Assembly: GCA_007694015.1 (NCBI GenBank)
Contig: RECO01000174.1
Span: 1 to 49,085, forward strand
Length of the DNA stretch: 49,085 nt
DNA from: Geminicoccaceae bacterium
GTDB lineage: Bacteria; Pseudomonadota; Alphaproteobacteria; Geminicoccales; Geminicoccaceae
Reading direction: 5' to 3'
The first letter of the stretch is position 1; every line of letters starts with the position of its first letter. The notes under the pieces are model-generated. The model had not been told where the DNA came from. It made no database searches and saw nothing but the letters and a program-made list of their open reading frames with translations. Made by a program: the position numbers and the translations under genes. Below, piece after piece: positions 25,243-35,980 of this stretch.

Positions 25243-25370
25243 GAAGGGGGCTTTTGGCCCCCTTCAAAACCCCCGAGCGGCAACGGATCAGCGGACGTGC
25301 GCGCACGTCCGCTGATCCGTTGCCGCCATTTCACGGGGGGTCCAAGGGGGGACCATCAAGTCCCCCCTTG
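25243..25370 (-). repeat. Family-1 palindromic repeat, full form with perfect 50-nt palindrome (R6)
   Basis: This copy is inverted relative to R3-R5. In order: stem GAAGGGGGC / GCCCCCTTC (25243-25251 and 25257-25265, loop TTTTG); linker AAAACCCCCGA; a perfect 50-nt palindrome at 25277-25326 with core GGACGTGCGCGCACGTCC; linker CACGGGGGGT; and stem CAAGGGGGGAC / GTCCCCCCTTG (25343-25353 and 25360-25370, loop CATCAA, the complement of TTGATG). It lies between the convergent Gfo/Idh and miaA genes, 3 nt after the miaA stop. It could serve as a two-way transcript end. Confidence 0.9.
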
Positions 25371-25373
25371 CCT

Positions 25374-26309
25374 TCACCTTTCCCACCTCACCAACTCCCC
25401 CGGTGTCGTCACTTGCGCCAGTTCGGGGAGGCGGTTGCGGAGCCAGGTGCGTTGGCGTTTGGCGTAGCGGCGGACTTTGACGATGAGGGCTTCGGTGGCG
25501 GCGTCGAGGCTGGTGGTGCCGTCGAGGTAGCGGCCGAGTTCGACCACGCCGTCGGCTTTGGCGAGCGGGGAAGCGGCAGAGGTGGGGCGGGCGCGCCAGG
25601 CGGCGAGTTCGGCGAGGACGCCGGCGTCGAGCATGGCTTCGGTGCGCTGGCGGATGCGGGGCCAGATGTGGTCGCGCGGGGGGACCAGGGCGATGCCGCC
25701 GCGGAAGGGCGGAAGGTTCGGCGGAAGGGACGGGCTCGCTTGCCAAGCGAGGATCGAGCGGCCGGTGAGGGTGAGGACTTCCCAGGCGCGCAGGCGGCGC
25801 TGCGGGTCGGCGGGCAGGCCGCGCGCGGCGAGTTGGGGGTCGAGGGCCTGGAGTTCGGCGGCGAAGGCGGCAGGCCCCAGTTCGGCCAAGCGGGCTTGGC
25901 TTCGGGCGCGGAGTTCGGGCGGGGTGGGGGGTGTGGTGGGGGCACCGCGGAGGAGGGCTTCGAGATAGAAGCCCGTGCCGCCCGTCACGATGGCGAGGCG
26001 CGGCTGCACCTCCTGGATGGTCGCCACGGCGCGCTCCAGCCAGGCGGCGACCGAGTTCGGGGCGAGATCGTCGAGGATGCCGTAGAGCCGATGCTCGGCG
26101 CGGGCCAAATCGGACGCACTGGGCTGCGCCGTCAGGATCGGCAGGCTCCGATAGAGCTGGACACTGTCGGCATTGACGACGACACCGCCCGTGGCCTCGG
26201 CCAGCGCGAGTGCTAGGGCCGATTTGCCACTCGCGGTGGAGCCGCCAATCAGGCAGAAGCCATCCTTGGCCTTCGTCCATTCACGTCCGATGGTAGTCGT
26301 TATGTCCAC
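25374..26309 (-). CDS. miaA: tRNA dimethylallyltransferase
   Basis: This 311-residue enzyme adds the isopentenyl group to A37 of UNN-reading tRNAs. The P-loop is IGGSTASGKSALALALAE, followed by VVNADSVQLYRSLPILTAQPS, HRLYG (substrate loop), IVTGGTGFYLEALLRG, the DPQRRLRAWEVLTLTG swinging segment and the C-terminal KVRRYAKRQRTWLRNRL. The only plausible start is GTG 26309, giving about 18 residues before the P-loop; no in-frame ATG lies near it. That start overlaps the beginning of the divergent serB (ATG 26302). Each promoter would therefore have to lie inside the other gene. The 3' end abuts repeat R6. Confidence 0.93.
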   Translation of the reverse strand: MDITTTIGREWTKAKDGFCLIGGSTASGKSALALALAEATGGVVVNADSVQLYRSLPILTAQPSASDLARAEHRLYGILDDLAPNSVAAWLERAVATIQEVQPRLAIVTGGTGFYLEALLRGAPTTPPTPPELRARSQARLAELGPAAFAAELQALDPQLAARGLPADPQRRLRAWEVLTLTGRSILAWQASPSLPPNLPPFRGGIALVPPRDHIWPRIRQRTEAMLDAGVLAELAAWRARPTSAASPLAKADGVVELGRYLDGTTSLDAATEALIVKVRRYAKRQRTWLRNRLPELAQVTTPGELVRWER

Positions 26310-27189
26310 CGTGGTTTGTCTGATTGCCAATCCGGCCACGCTGCCGCTCACGCCCGCGATCGTCGAGCGCGCGCGCCGCGCCCTGCCCGAGAACGATATC
26401 GAGTGGTTGGCCCCGGAGGAAGCGGTGGAGATCGGGCCGTTGGAGCTGGAGCCGGCCACGGCGCAGCGCCTCGTCCGCGACGCCCTCGACGCAATCCCGG
26501 TCGACGTCTGCGGGCTGACCTTCGAGGGCCGGCGCAAGTCCCTGCTCGTGGCCGACATGGACAGCACCATCATCACCGTCGAATGCATCGACGAACTGGC
26601 CGACCTGCGCGGCATCAAGCAGGAAATCGCGGCCATCACCCGCAAGACCATGAACGGCGAGCTGGATTTCGAAACCTCGTTGCAGCACCGCGTGGCGCTG
26701 TTGGAGGGGCTGCCGGTGGTCGAGCTGGAGCGGGTCGCCGAAAACCGCACGCCCTTGGCGCGCGGTGCGCGCACGCTGGTGGCGACCATGCGCAAGTTCG
26801 GCGCGCTGACGGCGCTGGTTTCGGGCGGCTTCACCTTCTTCACCAGCCGGGTGCGTGCGCGGGCCGGCTTCGACCTCGACGAGGGCAACGTCCTGGAGGT
26901 GCAAGGCGGAAGGCTCACCGGCAAGGTGCTGCCGCCGATCCTGGGGCAGACCGCCAAACTCGAAACGCTGCGCCGGCTCGTCAGGGAGCAGGACCTGTTG
27001 GCCGAGGACGTGGTGGCGGTGGGCGACGGCGCCAACGACATCGACATGCTGCAGGCCGCGGGCCTCGGTGTGGCCTTCCACGCCCACCAAAAGGTCCGCG
27101 CCGCCGTCCCGGTCCGCCTCGACGTCGCCGACCTCACCGGCGTGCTCTACCTCCAAGGCTACCGCCGCGACGAATTCGACCAGGGCTGA
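26302..27189 (+). CDS. serB: Phosphoserine phosphatase
   Basis: This HAD-family phosphatase of about 295 residues completes serine synthesis by dephosphorylating L-phosphoserine. Motif I is DMDSTIITVE (nucleophile Asp85, acid Asp87). Then follow ECIDELADLRGIKQEIAAIT and FETSLQHRVALLEGLP, motif II in LVSGGFTFFTSRV, and motif III/IV Lys and GDGANDIDMLQAAGLGVAF. About 80 N-terminal residues form the variable regulatory part seen in SerB. The start is ATG 26302, or ATG 26290, which adds MVVV; neither has a good ribosome site. The 5' end overlaps the start of divergent miaA. Confidence 0.94.
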   Translation: MSTVVCLIANPATLPLTPAIVERARRALPENDIEWLAPEEAVEIGPLELEPATAQRLVRDALDAIPVDVCGLTFEGRRKSLLVADMDSTIITVECIDELADLRGIKQEIAAITRKTMNGELDFETSLQHRVALLEGLPVVELERVAENRTPLARGARTLVATMRKFGALTALVSGGFTFFTSRVRARAGFDLDEGNVLEVQGGRLTGKVLPPILGQTAKLETLRRLVREQDLLAEDVVAVGDGANDIDMLQAAGLGVAFHAHQKVRAAVPVRLDVADLTGVLYLQGYRRDEFDQG

Positions 27190-27566
27190 GGCGGGGCGGG
27201 CGCTGAAATCCGGTGGGATTTTACGCCTAGGTCATGTAGAGTCGGGTTGATCGAGCGGGGGACGGCACAAGCGTCGAAAAACGCGCCAGTCAAAACGAAC
27301 CCAGAACGCGGTTTTCGTCTTTGATTTCAAGGGCTTGAGGGCGTTTTTCGGGTTCTGGCTGCCGCCTTTGGTCGAAGGCTTGCGCGGGCTCGAGTGGCCG
27401 TTGCTGCGCGGCCGGGGCGCTTGGTGCTCGCATGGCGGCGGCGATCCGTGTTATGTGACGCCCTTGGGCTAAGGGGACCGCAGCTGCGGCCGGCTTGAAA
27501 GCTGCCGGGCGGGACGCCACGTTTCCGTCATGTTGCGACTCCCGTCGCACCCGGAAGTGAGGACCC
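27190..27566. other. serB-lon intergenic region (377 nt)
   Basis: No gene is convincing here. A small stem AAATCC / GGATTT followed by TT lies at 27206-27222, about 17 nt past the serB stop, and is a weak terminator candidate. A 7-bp inverted repeat CCAGAAC / GTTCTGG spans 27301-27358 with a 44-nt loop. The right end has a heat-shock-type promoter candidate and the lon ribosome site (GTGAGGA). The remainder is AT-richer than nearby genes and non-coding. Confidence 0.6.
27494..27522 (+). promoter_or_regulatory. Candidate sigma-32 (RpoH) heat-shock promoter of lon
   Basis: A perfect -35-like CTTGAAA (27494-27500) is separated by 14 nt from CGCCACGT (27515-27522), which fits the CCCCATNT-type -10 at most positions. 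It ends 45 nt before the lon start. RpoH control of lon is well known in proteobacteria, which supports the call; the site itself was read by eye. Confidence 0.5.
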
Positions 27567-29972
<2,406 letters not shown>

Positions 29973-29988
29973 CCGGGAAGCAGGCAAG

Positions 29989-30137
29989 CCAAGGGGGCTT
30001 TTGGCCCCCTTGGAAACCCCCGAGCGAAACGGTGCGTGGGACGTGCTTGCACGTCCAACGAATCGTTTCGCTACTTGCCAAGTGCTAGCGGCAACGCCGC
30101 TGGCCGGGGGGGGGCTAGGGGGCCAAAAGCCCCCTAG
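29989..30137 (+). repeat. Family-1 palindromic repeat, composite copy (R7)
   Basis: In order: stem CCAAGGGGGC / GCCCCCTTGG (29989-29998 and 30004-30013, loop TTTTG), starting 16 nt after the lon stop; linker AAACCCCCGA; a 48-nt imperfect palindrome at 30024-30071 (core GGGACGTGC-TT-GCACGTCC, two mismatches, one G-T); stem AGCGGC / GCCGCT (30087-30101); a run of G; and stem CTAGGGGGC / GCCCCCTAG (30115-30137, loop CAAAA). The last part matches R2 and R9, so R7 joins a full-type and a half-type unit. Confidence 0.82.
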
Positions 30138-30147
30138 ATGCTTTTTT
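30115..30147 (+). terminator. Rho-independent terminator candidate for lon, formed by repeat R7
   Basis: The 9-bp stem CTAGGGGGC / GCCCCCTAG with loop CAAAA is followed after 4 nt by six T residues (30142-30147). It is the only copy of the repeat in the window with a clear T-tract. It separates lon from hup. Confidence 0.55.
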
Positions 30148-30161
30148 CCTGCGTTCGGCGC

Positions 30162-30248
30162 GGTTTTCTTGGGAAAACCGGGCCGGAGGCGATTGACGGT
30201 TCGAAAATCCTAGCGTTAGGGTTTTGGCGGAAACAGTGGGTTTCCGCC
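30162..30248 (+). promoter_or_regulatory. hup upstream region: two hairpins and a weak promoter candidate
   Basis: The perfect 7-bp stem GGTTTTC / GAAAACC (30162-30168 and 30173-30179) and the 9-bp stem GGCGGAAAC / GTTTCCGCC (30226-30234 and 30240-30248) flank TTGACG (30193-30198). Seventeen nt later comes TTAGGG, a poor -10. The second hairpin ends 27 nt before the hup GTG and would be in its 5' leader. Its role is unknown; it could tune translation or mRNA stability. Confidence 0.4.
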
Positions 30249-30275
30249 ATATGGTCAACGCTCGGGGAGCTCTAC

Positions 30276-30551
30276 GTGAACAAGAACGATCTCGTAGCCA
30301 AGGTGGCCGGTCACAGCGGGCTGTCCAAGCAGGATGCGACGAAGGCGGTCGATGCCGTGCTCGATTGCATCACCGACGCCCTCAAGGGCGGTGACGAGGT
30401 GCGCCTGGTCGGTTTCGGCACCTTTGCCGTGTCGGCCCGCGAAGCCACCACCGGCCGCAATCCGCGCACCGGCGAAAGCATCGACATCCCGGCCTCGAAA
30501 ACGCCCAAGTTCCGTGCCGGCAAGCAGCTGAAGGACGCGCTCAACAGCTGA
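30276..30551 (+). CDS. hup: DNA-binding protein HU
   Basis: This 91-residue histone-like protein bends DNA and compacts the nucleoid. It starts at GTG 30276 with GGGGAG upstream; the track start at 30138 is too long for the family and runs into the repeat. The sequence is textbook HU: NKNDLVAKVAGHSGLSKQDATKAVDAVLD, the dimer core, VRLVGFGTFAVSAREATTGRNP (the beta-arm with RNP), and ending IPASKTPKFRAGKQLKDALN. The lon-hup adjacency is conserved across proteobacteria. It ends 19 nt before a convergent tRNA-Val gene. Confidence 0.97.
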   Translation: MNKNDLVAKVAGHSGLSKQDATKAVDAVLDCITDALKGGDEVRLVGFGTFAVSAREATTGRNPRTGESIDIPASKTPKFRAGKQLKDALNS

Positions 30552-30570
30552 GCGGCTGGGGTCCTGGGCG

Positions 30571-30645
30571 TGGTGCGGGCGGAAGGGTTCGAACCTCCGA
30601 CACCGGCGGTGTAAACGCCGTGCTCTTCCGCTGAGCTACGCCCGC
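30571..30645 (-). tRNA. tRNA-Val (anticodon TAC)
   Basis: A minus-strand cloverleaf can be folded by eye: acceptor GCGGGCG paired with CGCCCGC, D-arm TAGCTCAGCGG..AGAGC, anticodon stem GGCGT..ACGCC-like with loop TTTACAC (anticodon TAC), and T-arm with GGTTCGAACC. The CCA tail is encoded (TGG at 30571-30573 on the plus strand). The likely promoter is on the same strand: TTGAGC (30677-30682), 17 nt, TAGGCA (30654-30659), giving a very short leader. Confidence 0.93.
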
Positions 30646-30653
30646 GCGGGTTC

Positions 30654-30728
30654 TGCCTACCCCCGAATGCCGTCTCGCTCAAGCGCGTGCGATGGGGCGC
30701 TTGACAGGGGTCACGCGGACCCTTAGAC
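30654..30728. promoter_or_regulatory. Divergent promoters for tRNA-Val and tRNA-Asp
   Basis: Minus strand: TTGAGC (30677-30682) with a 17-nt spacer to TAGGCA (30654-30659), eight nt before the tRNA-Val 5' end. Plus strand: a perfect TTGACA (30701-30706) with TTAGAC/TAGACC near 30723-30728 as a weak -10, followed 17 nt later by tRNA-Asp. The two -35 elements are only about 18 nt apart. Confidence 0.5.
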
Positions 30729-30745
30729 CCACCGCCACTTCCCCA

Positions 30746-30822
30746 GGGGGTGTAGCTCAGTCGGTTAGAGCGCTGGCCTGTCACGCCAGAGGCCGCGGGT
30801 TCGAGTCCCGTCACTCCCGCCA
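30746..30822 (+). tRNA. tRNA-Asp (anticodon GTC)
   Basis: This is a 77-nt plus-strand gene. The acceptor GGGGGTG pairs with CACTCCC (one G-T). The D-arm is TAGCTCAGTCGGTTAGAGC, the anticodon stem CTGGC/GCCAG has loop CTGTCAC (anticodon GTC), the T-arm is GCGGGTTCGAGTCCCGT, the discriminator is G, and CCA is encoded. All canonical tRNA-Asp features are present. Confidence 0.97.
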
Positions 30823-30843
30823 TTCTCCCGATCCATCGCGGGT

Positions 30844-31158
30844 TCAGCGGCGCGGTTCGTAGCGCGGCACTTCGGCTGGAGCGGGCCTGACGCCGCGCAG
30901 GCGCCCATCCGGGTCACGGACGGCGGCCCCACCGCTGGCATCGGGCCGCACCGAGCCCTCTGCGGCGCCATCGCTGCCCCGCCGGACACCCCGGTCGTCG
31001 AAGCCGCTGGCGCGGCCGTCCGTGTCACGGGTGACCGGCCGCTCGGCCGGCGCCGTTACCGAGGGGAGGGGGGCCGGTCGCTCGACCCGCTCGGCGGCGA
31101 GCGCCGGCCAGGCGCTCAAGGCGAGGATCCCGACCCAGGTATTCCCCCATGGTCGCAT
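30844..31158 (-). CDS. Small secreted Arg/Pro/Gly-rich protein, unknown function
   Basis: This predicted exported protein has about 104 residues. The start at ATG 31158 is chosen because AAGGAG lies 6 nt upstream, and the protein then opens with a good signal peptide (MRPWGNTWVGILALSAWPALAA). The mature part is low-complexity and rich in Arg, Asp, Gly and Pro, with two loosely similar segments (RDTDGRASGFDDRG and RDPDGRLRGVR). No domain is recognised. It lies between tRNA-Asp and the nuo operon, convergent with the tRNA and divergent from nuoA. Coding status rests on the signal peptide plus ribosome site. Confidence 0.6.
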   Translation of the reverse strand: MRPWGNTWVGILALSAWPALAAERVERPAPLPSVTAPAERPVTRDTDGRASGFDDRGVRRGSDGAAEGSVRPDASGGAAVRDPDGRLRGVRPAPAEVPRYEPRR

Positions 31159-31326
31159 CGCCATCTCCTTCGAATGCTTCCACATACAGCCTCGAGCGAG
31201 GGGTGGAGCGTGGTCAGGGCGTTCGCGGCACGGAAAGGCAGCTGCGTCGCCATGCAGGCTTCATGTGTGCCGTGACTTCTGCTCGAACAACCGCACCAAC
31301 GGGGCTCGATCGGCCAAGGGTGGACC

Positions 31327-31683
31327 ATGCTGGAAGCGTATTTCCCCATTCTGATCTTTCTCGGCATCGCCATCGGCCTTGCCTGCATCATCATGATCTC
31401 GACCCTGATCGTGGCCCGCCAGCACCCGGACAGCGCCAAGCTGTCCGCCTACGAGTGCGGCTTCGAGGCCTTCGAGGATGCGCGGGGGCGGTTCGATGTG
31501 CGCTTTTATCTGGTAGCGATCCTGTTTATTATCTTCGACCTGGAGATCGCGTTCTTGTTCCCCTGGGCGGTATCGCTGGGTGAAATCGGCCTCTACGGTT
31601 GGCTCTCGATGATGCTGTTTTTGGGGATTTTGACCGTGGGCTTCATCTACGAGTGGAAGAAGGGGGCGCTGGAATGGGAATGA
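31327..31683 (+). CDS. nuoA: NADH-quinone oxidoreductase subunit A
   Basis: This 118-residue membrane subunit of respiratory Complex I has three transmembrane helices (about 5-28, 58-80 and 86-108). The conserved loop [39 protein letters not shown] identifies NuoA/ND3; it contains the Cys and acidic residues at the quinone-site junction. It is the first gene of the nuoA-N operon. AGGGTGGA precedes the ATG. No clear promoter was found in the 168-nt spacer to the divergent secreted-protein gene. nuoB starts within its last codons. Confidence 0.97.
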   Translation: MLEAYFPILIFLGIAIGLACIIMISTLIVARQHPDSAKLSAYECGFEAFEDARGRFDVRFYLVAILFIIFDLEIAFLFPWAVSLGEIGLYGWLSMMLFLGILTVGFIYEWKKGALEWE

Positions 31684-32216
31684 GCACGCCAACGACCGCT
31701 TTGGCCCGCGACGGCAAGGCGCCGAACCGGCTGTTCGACGACGTCAACGACGGCCTCAAGGACAAGGGTTTCTTCGTCACCAACCTGACCGACCTGGTGA
31801 ACTGGGCGCGCGCGTCGTCGATGTGGCCCATGACCTTCGGCTTGGCCTGTTGCGCGGTCGAGATGATGCACGCGGCAGCGAGCCGCTACGACCTCGATCG
31901 GTTGGGGCTCGTCTTCCGGCCGAGCCCGCGCCAGTCCGACGTGATGATCGTCGCCGGCACGCTCTGCAACAAAATGGCCCCGGCCTTCCGCAAGGTCTAC
32001 GACCAGATGGCCGAGCCGCGCTACGTGCTGTCGATGGGCTCCTGCGCCAATGGCGGCGGCTATTATCACTTTTCCTATTCGGTGGTGCGCGGCTGCGACC
32101 GCATCGTGCCGGTCGACGTCTACGTGCCGGGCTGCCCGCCCACGGCGGAGGCGTTGGTCTACGGCATCATGCAGTTGCAGAAGAAAATCCGCACGACCGG
32201 CACGATCGATCGCTGA
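31674..32216 (+). CDS. nuoB: NADH-quinone oxidoreductase subunit B
   Basis: This peripheral-arm subunit of about 180 residues carries the terminal N2 4Fe-4S cluster next to the quinone site. The ligands are visible: tandem Cys in [10 protein letters not shown], Cys in [11 protein letters not shown] and Cys in [13 protein letters not shown]. The start is taken as ATG 31674 (AGGGGG 7 nt upstream); ATG 31680, overlapping the nuoA stop as ATGA, is the alternative and differs by two residues. An N-terminal extension of about 20 residues is usual for alphaproteobacteria. Confidence 0.97.
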   Translation: MGMSTPTTALARDGKAPNRLFDDVNDGLKDKGFFVTNLTDLVNWARASSMWPMTFGLACCAVEMMHAAASRYDLDRLGLVFRPSPRQSDVMIVAGTLCNKMAPAFRKVYDQMAEPRYVLSMGSCANGGGYYHFSYSVVRGCDRIVPVDVYVPGCPPTAEALVYGIMQLQKKIRTTGTIDR

Positions 32217-32222
32217 GGCGCC

Positions 32223-32861
32223 ATGCAGACCCCCATGCAGATCCGTTGGACCGTCGACACCGAAGCCCTGCAGGATCTGGCGGAGGCCCTGACGCAGCAT
32301 TTCCCCGACGACGTCGTTGCTACCCACCTGGCCTATGGCGAGCTGACGGTGGAGATCCAGCGCGAGGGGCTCCGCCGCATCCTGCAATGGCTGCGGGACG
32401 AGCCGTCGGCCTTGTTTCAGGAGCTGGTCGATCTCTGCGGCGTCGATTGGCCGATGCGCGAGCGCCGGTTCGACGTCGTCTATCACCTGCTCAGCCTGAA
32501 GCACAATCTGCGCGTCCGCTTGAAGCTGATGACCGACGAGGACACGCCCGTGCCGTCGGTGCAGCGGATTTTCCCCACCGCCGGCTGGTTCGAGCGCGAA
32601 ACCTGGGACATGTACGGCATCCTGTTTGCCGACCATGACGACCTGCGGCGCCTCCTCACCGACTACGGCTTCGAGGGGCACCCCTTGCGCAAGGACTTCC
32701 CGCTGACGGGCCATGTCGAGGTCCGTTACGACGAGCAGCAAAAGCGCGTCGTCTACGAACCCGTGCAGCTCCAGCAGGACTGGCGCAGCTTCGACTTCTT
32801 GAGCCCGTGGGAGGGCGGTGCACCGCTGCCGGGCGACGAAAAGGTCGACAAGGCCTCCTGA
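32223..32861 (+). CDS. nuoC: NADH-quinone oxidoreductase subunit C
   Basis: This 212-residue subunit of the 30-kDa family is a structural component of the hydrophilic arm beside NuoD. The family signature near residues 125-160 is intact: [38 protein letters not shown]. The C-terminal [12 protein letters not shown] is also typical. It begins 6 nt after nuoB. It is separate from nuoD, not the fused NuoCD of enterobacteria. Confidence 0.96.
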   Translation: MQTPMQIRWTVDTEALQDLAEALTQHFPDDVVATHLAYGELTVEIQREGLRRILQWLRDEPSALFQELVDLCGVDWPMRERRFDVVYHLLSLKHNLRVRLKLMTDEDTPVPSVQRIFPTAGWFERETWDMYGILFADHDDLRRLLTDYGFEGHPLRKDFPLTGHVEVRYDEQQKRVVYEPVQLQQDWRSFDFLSPWEGGAPLPGDEKVDKAS

Positions 32862-32898
32862 AACACCGGTCGCGCTCGAGGCGAGGAACGAGGACACG

Positions 32899-34080
32899 AT
32901 GCCCACCGACGTGGAAATGCGCACCTTCACCATGAATTTCGGGCCGCAGCACCCGGCGGCGCACGGGGTGCTGCGCTTGGTCCTGGAACTCGACGGCGAG
33001 GTGGTGGAGCGGGCCGACCCGCATATCGGCCTGTTGCACCGCGGCACCGAAAAGCTGATCGAATACCGCCCCTACATCCAGTCGATCCCCTATTTCGACC
33101 GTCTCGACTACACCTCCATGCTCCTGCAGGAGCACAGCTACGTGCTCGCCATGGAGAACCTGATCGGGTGCGAGGTGCCGGAGCGCGCACTTTGGATCCG
33201 CACCCTGTTCGACGAGATCACGCGGATCGGCAATCACCTCTTGAACATCACCACCATGGCGCTCGACTGCGGGGCGATGACGCCCCTGCTCTGGGGCTTC
33301 GAGCACCGTGAAAAGACGATGGAGTTCTACGAGCGTGTCTCCGGTGCGCGGATGCACGCCAACTACTACCGGCCGGGCGGCGTCAACCGCGACCTGCCGG
33401 AAGGCCTGGCCGACGACATCCGGGCCTGGACCACGGACTTCCTCCAATTCGTCGACGACATGGAGGCGCTGCTCACCGAAAACCGGATCTTCAAGCAGCG
33501 CACCGTCGACATCGGCATCGTCAGCCTGGAGGACGCGCTGGCCTGGGGCTTTTCGGGGCCGATGCTGCGCGGCTCGGGGGCGGCCTGGGACCTCAGAAAG
33601 GCGCAGCCCTACGCCATGTACGAGTTCGTCGATTTCGACGTACCGGTCGGCGAGAACGGCGACTGCTTCGACCGCTACATCTGCCGTGTCGAGGAAATGC
33701 GGCAGTCGGTGCGGATCATCCTGCAGTGCCTCGACAAGATGCAGCCGGGGCCGGTGCGGACAGCCGACAAGAAGGTCACGCCGCCGCCGCGCGCCGAGAT
33801 GAAGCGCTCGATGGAAGCGCTCATCCACCATTTCAAGCTCTACACCGAGGGCGTGCACGTGCCGGAAGGCGAGACCTACGCCGCGGTGGAGAGCGGCAAG
33901 GGCGAGTTCGGCGTCTATCTGGTCTCCGACGGCACCAACAAGCCCTATCGCTGCAAGATCCGTTCGCCCGGCTACGTCCACCTGCAAGCGCTCGACTTCA
34001 TGGGCAAAGGCCATCAGCTGGCCGACATCGTCGCCATCATCGGCTCGCTCGACATCGTCTTTGGGGAGATCGACCGGTGA
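32899..34080 (+). CDS. nuoD: NADH-quinone oxidoreductase subunit D
   Basis: This 393-residue 49-kDa-type subunit forms the quinone-binding cavity with NuoB. The start at ATG 32899 follows GAGG and begins [22 protein letters not shown], with the quinone-site His of GPQHPAAHG. Later it has [16 protein letters not shown] and YYRPGGV, and ends [11 protein letters not shown] as in hydrogenase-related subunits. The track ORF from 32818 overlaps nuoC and is too long. The stop overlaps the GTG start of nuoE (GTGA). Confidence 0.97.
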   Translation: MPTDVEMRTFTMNFGPQHPAAHGVLRLVLELDGEVVERADPHIGLLHRGTEKLIEYRPYIQSIPYFDRLDYTSMLLQEHSYVLAMENLIGCEVPERALWIRTLFDEITRIGNHLLNITTMALDCGAMTPLLWGFEHREKTMEFYERVSGARMHANYYRPGGVNRDLPEGLADDIRAWTTDFLQFVDDMEALLTENRIFKQRTVDIGIVSLEDALAWGFSGPMLRGSGAAWDLRKAQPYAMYEFVDFDVPVGENGDCFDRYICRVEEMRQSVRIILQCLDKMQPGPVRTADKKVTPPPRAEMKRSMEALIHHFKLYTEGVHVPEGETYAAVESGKGEFGVYLVSDGTNKPYRCKIRSPGYVHLQALDFMGKGHQLADIVAIIGSLDIVFGEIDR

Positions 34081-34664
34081 GCATCGCGCCCGACGTCACG
34101 GAGTTCGCGTTCGACGCCGCCCACGCCGCCTTGGCGGAACAGGCGCTGGCCAAGTTTCCGCCGGAGCGCAGGCAGAGTGCCGTTTTGCCGCTGTTGCACC
34201 TGGCGCAGGCGCAGCACGGCGGCTGGCTGCCGAAGGCGGCGCTCGACTACGTCGCCGACTATCTCTCCATGCCGCGGATCCGCGTCTACGAAGTCGCCTC
34301 GTTCTACGACATGTTCAACACCGAGCCGACCGCACCCTGCCAGATCCGCGTCTGCACGACGACGCCCTGCTGGCTGATGGGCTCGGACGCGATCGTCGAG
34401 GCCTGCGAGCGGGCCTTGGGCTGCAGGGTGGGCGAGAACAGCCCCGACGGGCGGTTCTATCTGCGCGAGTTCGAGTGCCTGGGGGCTTGCGTCAACGCGC
34501 CGATGCTGTGGATCGACGACGACTATTACGAGGACCTGACGCCGGAAAAGACCACCGCCCTCGTCGAGGCCTTGCAGCGGGGCGAGAAGCCGACGCCGGG
34601 GCCGCAGGATGCGCGCAAGGTGTCGATGCCGGCGGGCGGCAAGACGACGTTGCTGGAGGTCTGA
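34077..34664 (+). CDS. nuoE: NADH-quinone oxidoreductase subunit E
   Basis: This 195-residue 24-kDa-type subunit holds the N1a 2Fe-2S cluster. The thioredoxin-like ligands are [10 protein letters not shown] (two Cys, four apart) and CLGACVNAP (two Cys, three apart). The N-terminal helical part ([23 protein letters not shown]) is normal. The start is GTG 34077, overlapping the nuoD stop. The tail ([19 protein letters not shown]) is alphaproteobacterial in style. Confidence 0.96.
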   Translation: MSIAPDVTEFAFDAAHAALAEQALAKFPPERRQSAVLPLLHLAQAQHGGWLPKAALDYVADYLSMPRIRVYEVASFYDMFNTEPTAPCQIRVCTTTPCWLMGSDAIVEACERALGCRVGENSPDGRFYLREFECLGACVNAPMLWIDDDYYEDLTPEKTTALVEALQRGEKPTPGPQDARKVSMPAGGKTTLLEV

Positions 34665-34665
34665 G

Positions 34666-35958
34666 GTGCTGCACGACAAGGACCGCATCTTCACCGACAT
34701 CTACGGCGAGAAGGGCCCGGGCCTGGAGCAGGCCAAGGCCCGTGGCGACTATGACGGCTTGAAGGACCTGATCCTCCTGGGCCGGGCGGAGATCGTCGAC
34801 CGGGTGAAGAAATCGGGGCTGCGCGGCCGCGGCGGGGCGGGTTTCCCCACCGGTCTCAAATGGTCGTTCATGCCGAAGGAGACCGACGGCGGTCCGGTCT
34901 ATCTCGTGGTCAATGCCGACGAGAGCGAGCCCGGCACCTGCAAGGACCGCGAGATCATGCGCCACGAGCCGCACAAGCTCGTGGAGGGCTGCATTCTCGC
35001 GGCCGTCGGCATGGGCTGCACCGCCGGCTACATCTACATCCGCGGCGAGTACGTCCGCGAGGCCGAAGCTCTGGAGCGGGCGCTGGCCGAGGCCTACGAC
35101 GCGGGGCTGTTGGGCCGGGACATCCTCGGCACGGGGCTCGACTTCGAGCTCTATCTCCATCGCGGTGCGGGCGCCTACATCTGCGGCGAGGAGACCGGGC
35201 TGATCGAGAGCCTGGAGGGCAAGAAGGGCCAGCCGCGCCTGAAGCCGCCCTTCCCGGCGATGGTCGGGCTCTACGGCCGGCCGACCACCGTCAACAACGT
35301 CGAGACCATCGCCGTCGTGCCGACCATTCTCCGGCGCGGGGCCGAGTGGTTCGCCGGCTTGGGCCGCGAGAACAACACCGGTACCAAGCTTTTCTGCATC
35401 TCCGGCCACGTCAACCACCCCTGCACCGTCGAGGAGGAGATGAGCATTCCCTTGCGGGAACTCATCGACAAGCATTGCGGCGGGGTGCGCGGCGGCTGGG
35501 ACAATCTGAAGGCGGTGATCCCCGGCGGCTCGTCGGTGCCGCTCTTGCCGAAGGACATCTGCGACACGATCCGCATGGACTTCGACGACCTGCGCAACGT
35601 GCAGTCGGGGCTCGGCACCGCGGCCGTGATCGTGATGGATCAGTCGACCGACGTCATCAAGGCGATCGCGCGGCTTTCGAAGTTCTACATGCACGAGAGC
35701 TGCGGCCAGTGCACGCCCTGCCGCGAGGGGACCGGCTGGCTCTGGCGGGTGATGACGCGACTGGTCGAAGGTCGGGCGCGCGTCGAGGAGATCGACATGC
35801 TCTACGACGTCACCAAGGAGATCGAAGGACACACCATCTGCGCCTTGGGCGACGCGGCTGCCTGGCCGGTGCAGGGCCTCATTCGGCATTTCCGGCCGGA
35901 GATCGAGGCGCGCATTCGGGCGGCCGCCGGCAAGACCGACCAGATGGCCGCGAGCTGA
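34666..35958 (+). CDS. nuoF: NADH-quinone oxidoreductase subunit F
   Basis: This 430-residue subunit binds NADH and FMN and carries the N3 4Fe-4S cluster. Key motifs are [16 protein letters not shown] (NADH loop), [16 protein letters not shown] (FMN), [17 protein letters not shown], and the cluster ligands [15 protein letters not shown] plus a later Cys in [10 protein letters not shown]. The start at GTG 34666 is set by GGAGG 6 nt upstream; it gives [13 protein letters not shown], the usual N-terminus. It lies 1 nt after nuoE. Confidence 0.97.
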   Translation: MLHDKDRIFTDIYGEKGPGLEQAKARGDYDGLKDLILLGRAEIVDRVKKSGLRGRGGAGFPTGLKWSFMPKETDGGPVYLVVNADESEPGTCKDREIMRHEPHKLVEGCILAAVGMGCTAGYIYIRGEYVREAEALERALAEAYDAGLLGRDILGTGLDFELYLHRGAGAYICGEETGLIESLEGKKGQPRLKPPFPAMVGLYGRPTTVNNVETIAVVPTILRRGAEWFAGLGRENNTGTKLFCISGHVNHPCTVEEEMSIPLRELIDKHCGGVRGGWDNLKAVIPGGSSVPLLPKDICDTIRMDFDDLRNVQSGLGTAAVIVMDQSTDVIKAIARLSKFYMHESCGQCTPCREGTGWLWRVMTRLVEGRARVEEIDMLYDVTKEIEGHTICALGDAAAWPVQGLIRHFRPEIEARIRAAAGKTDQMAAS

Positions 35959-35980
35959 ACCCGGAAGGCGGGGAGACGAC

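Noticed and set aside
14485-25370. CRISPR array possibility for the spaced palindromic repeats
   Set aside because: Copies are kilobases apart, in both orientations, with no regular spacers and no cas genes.
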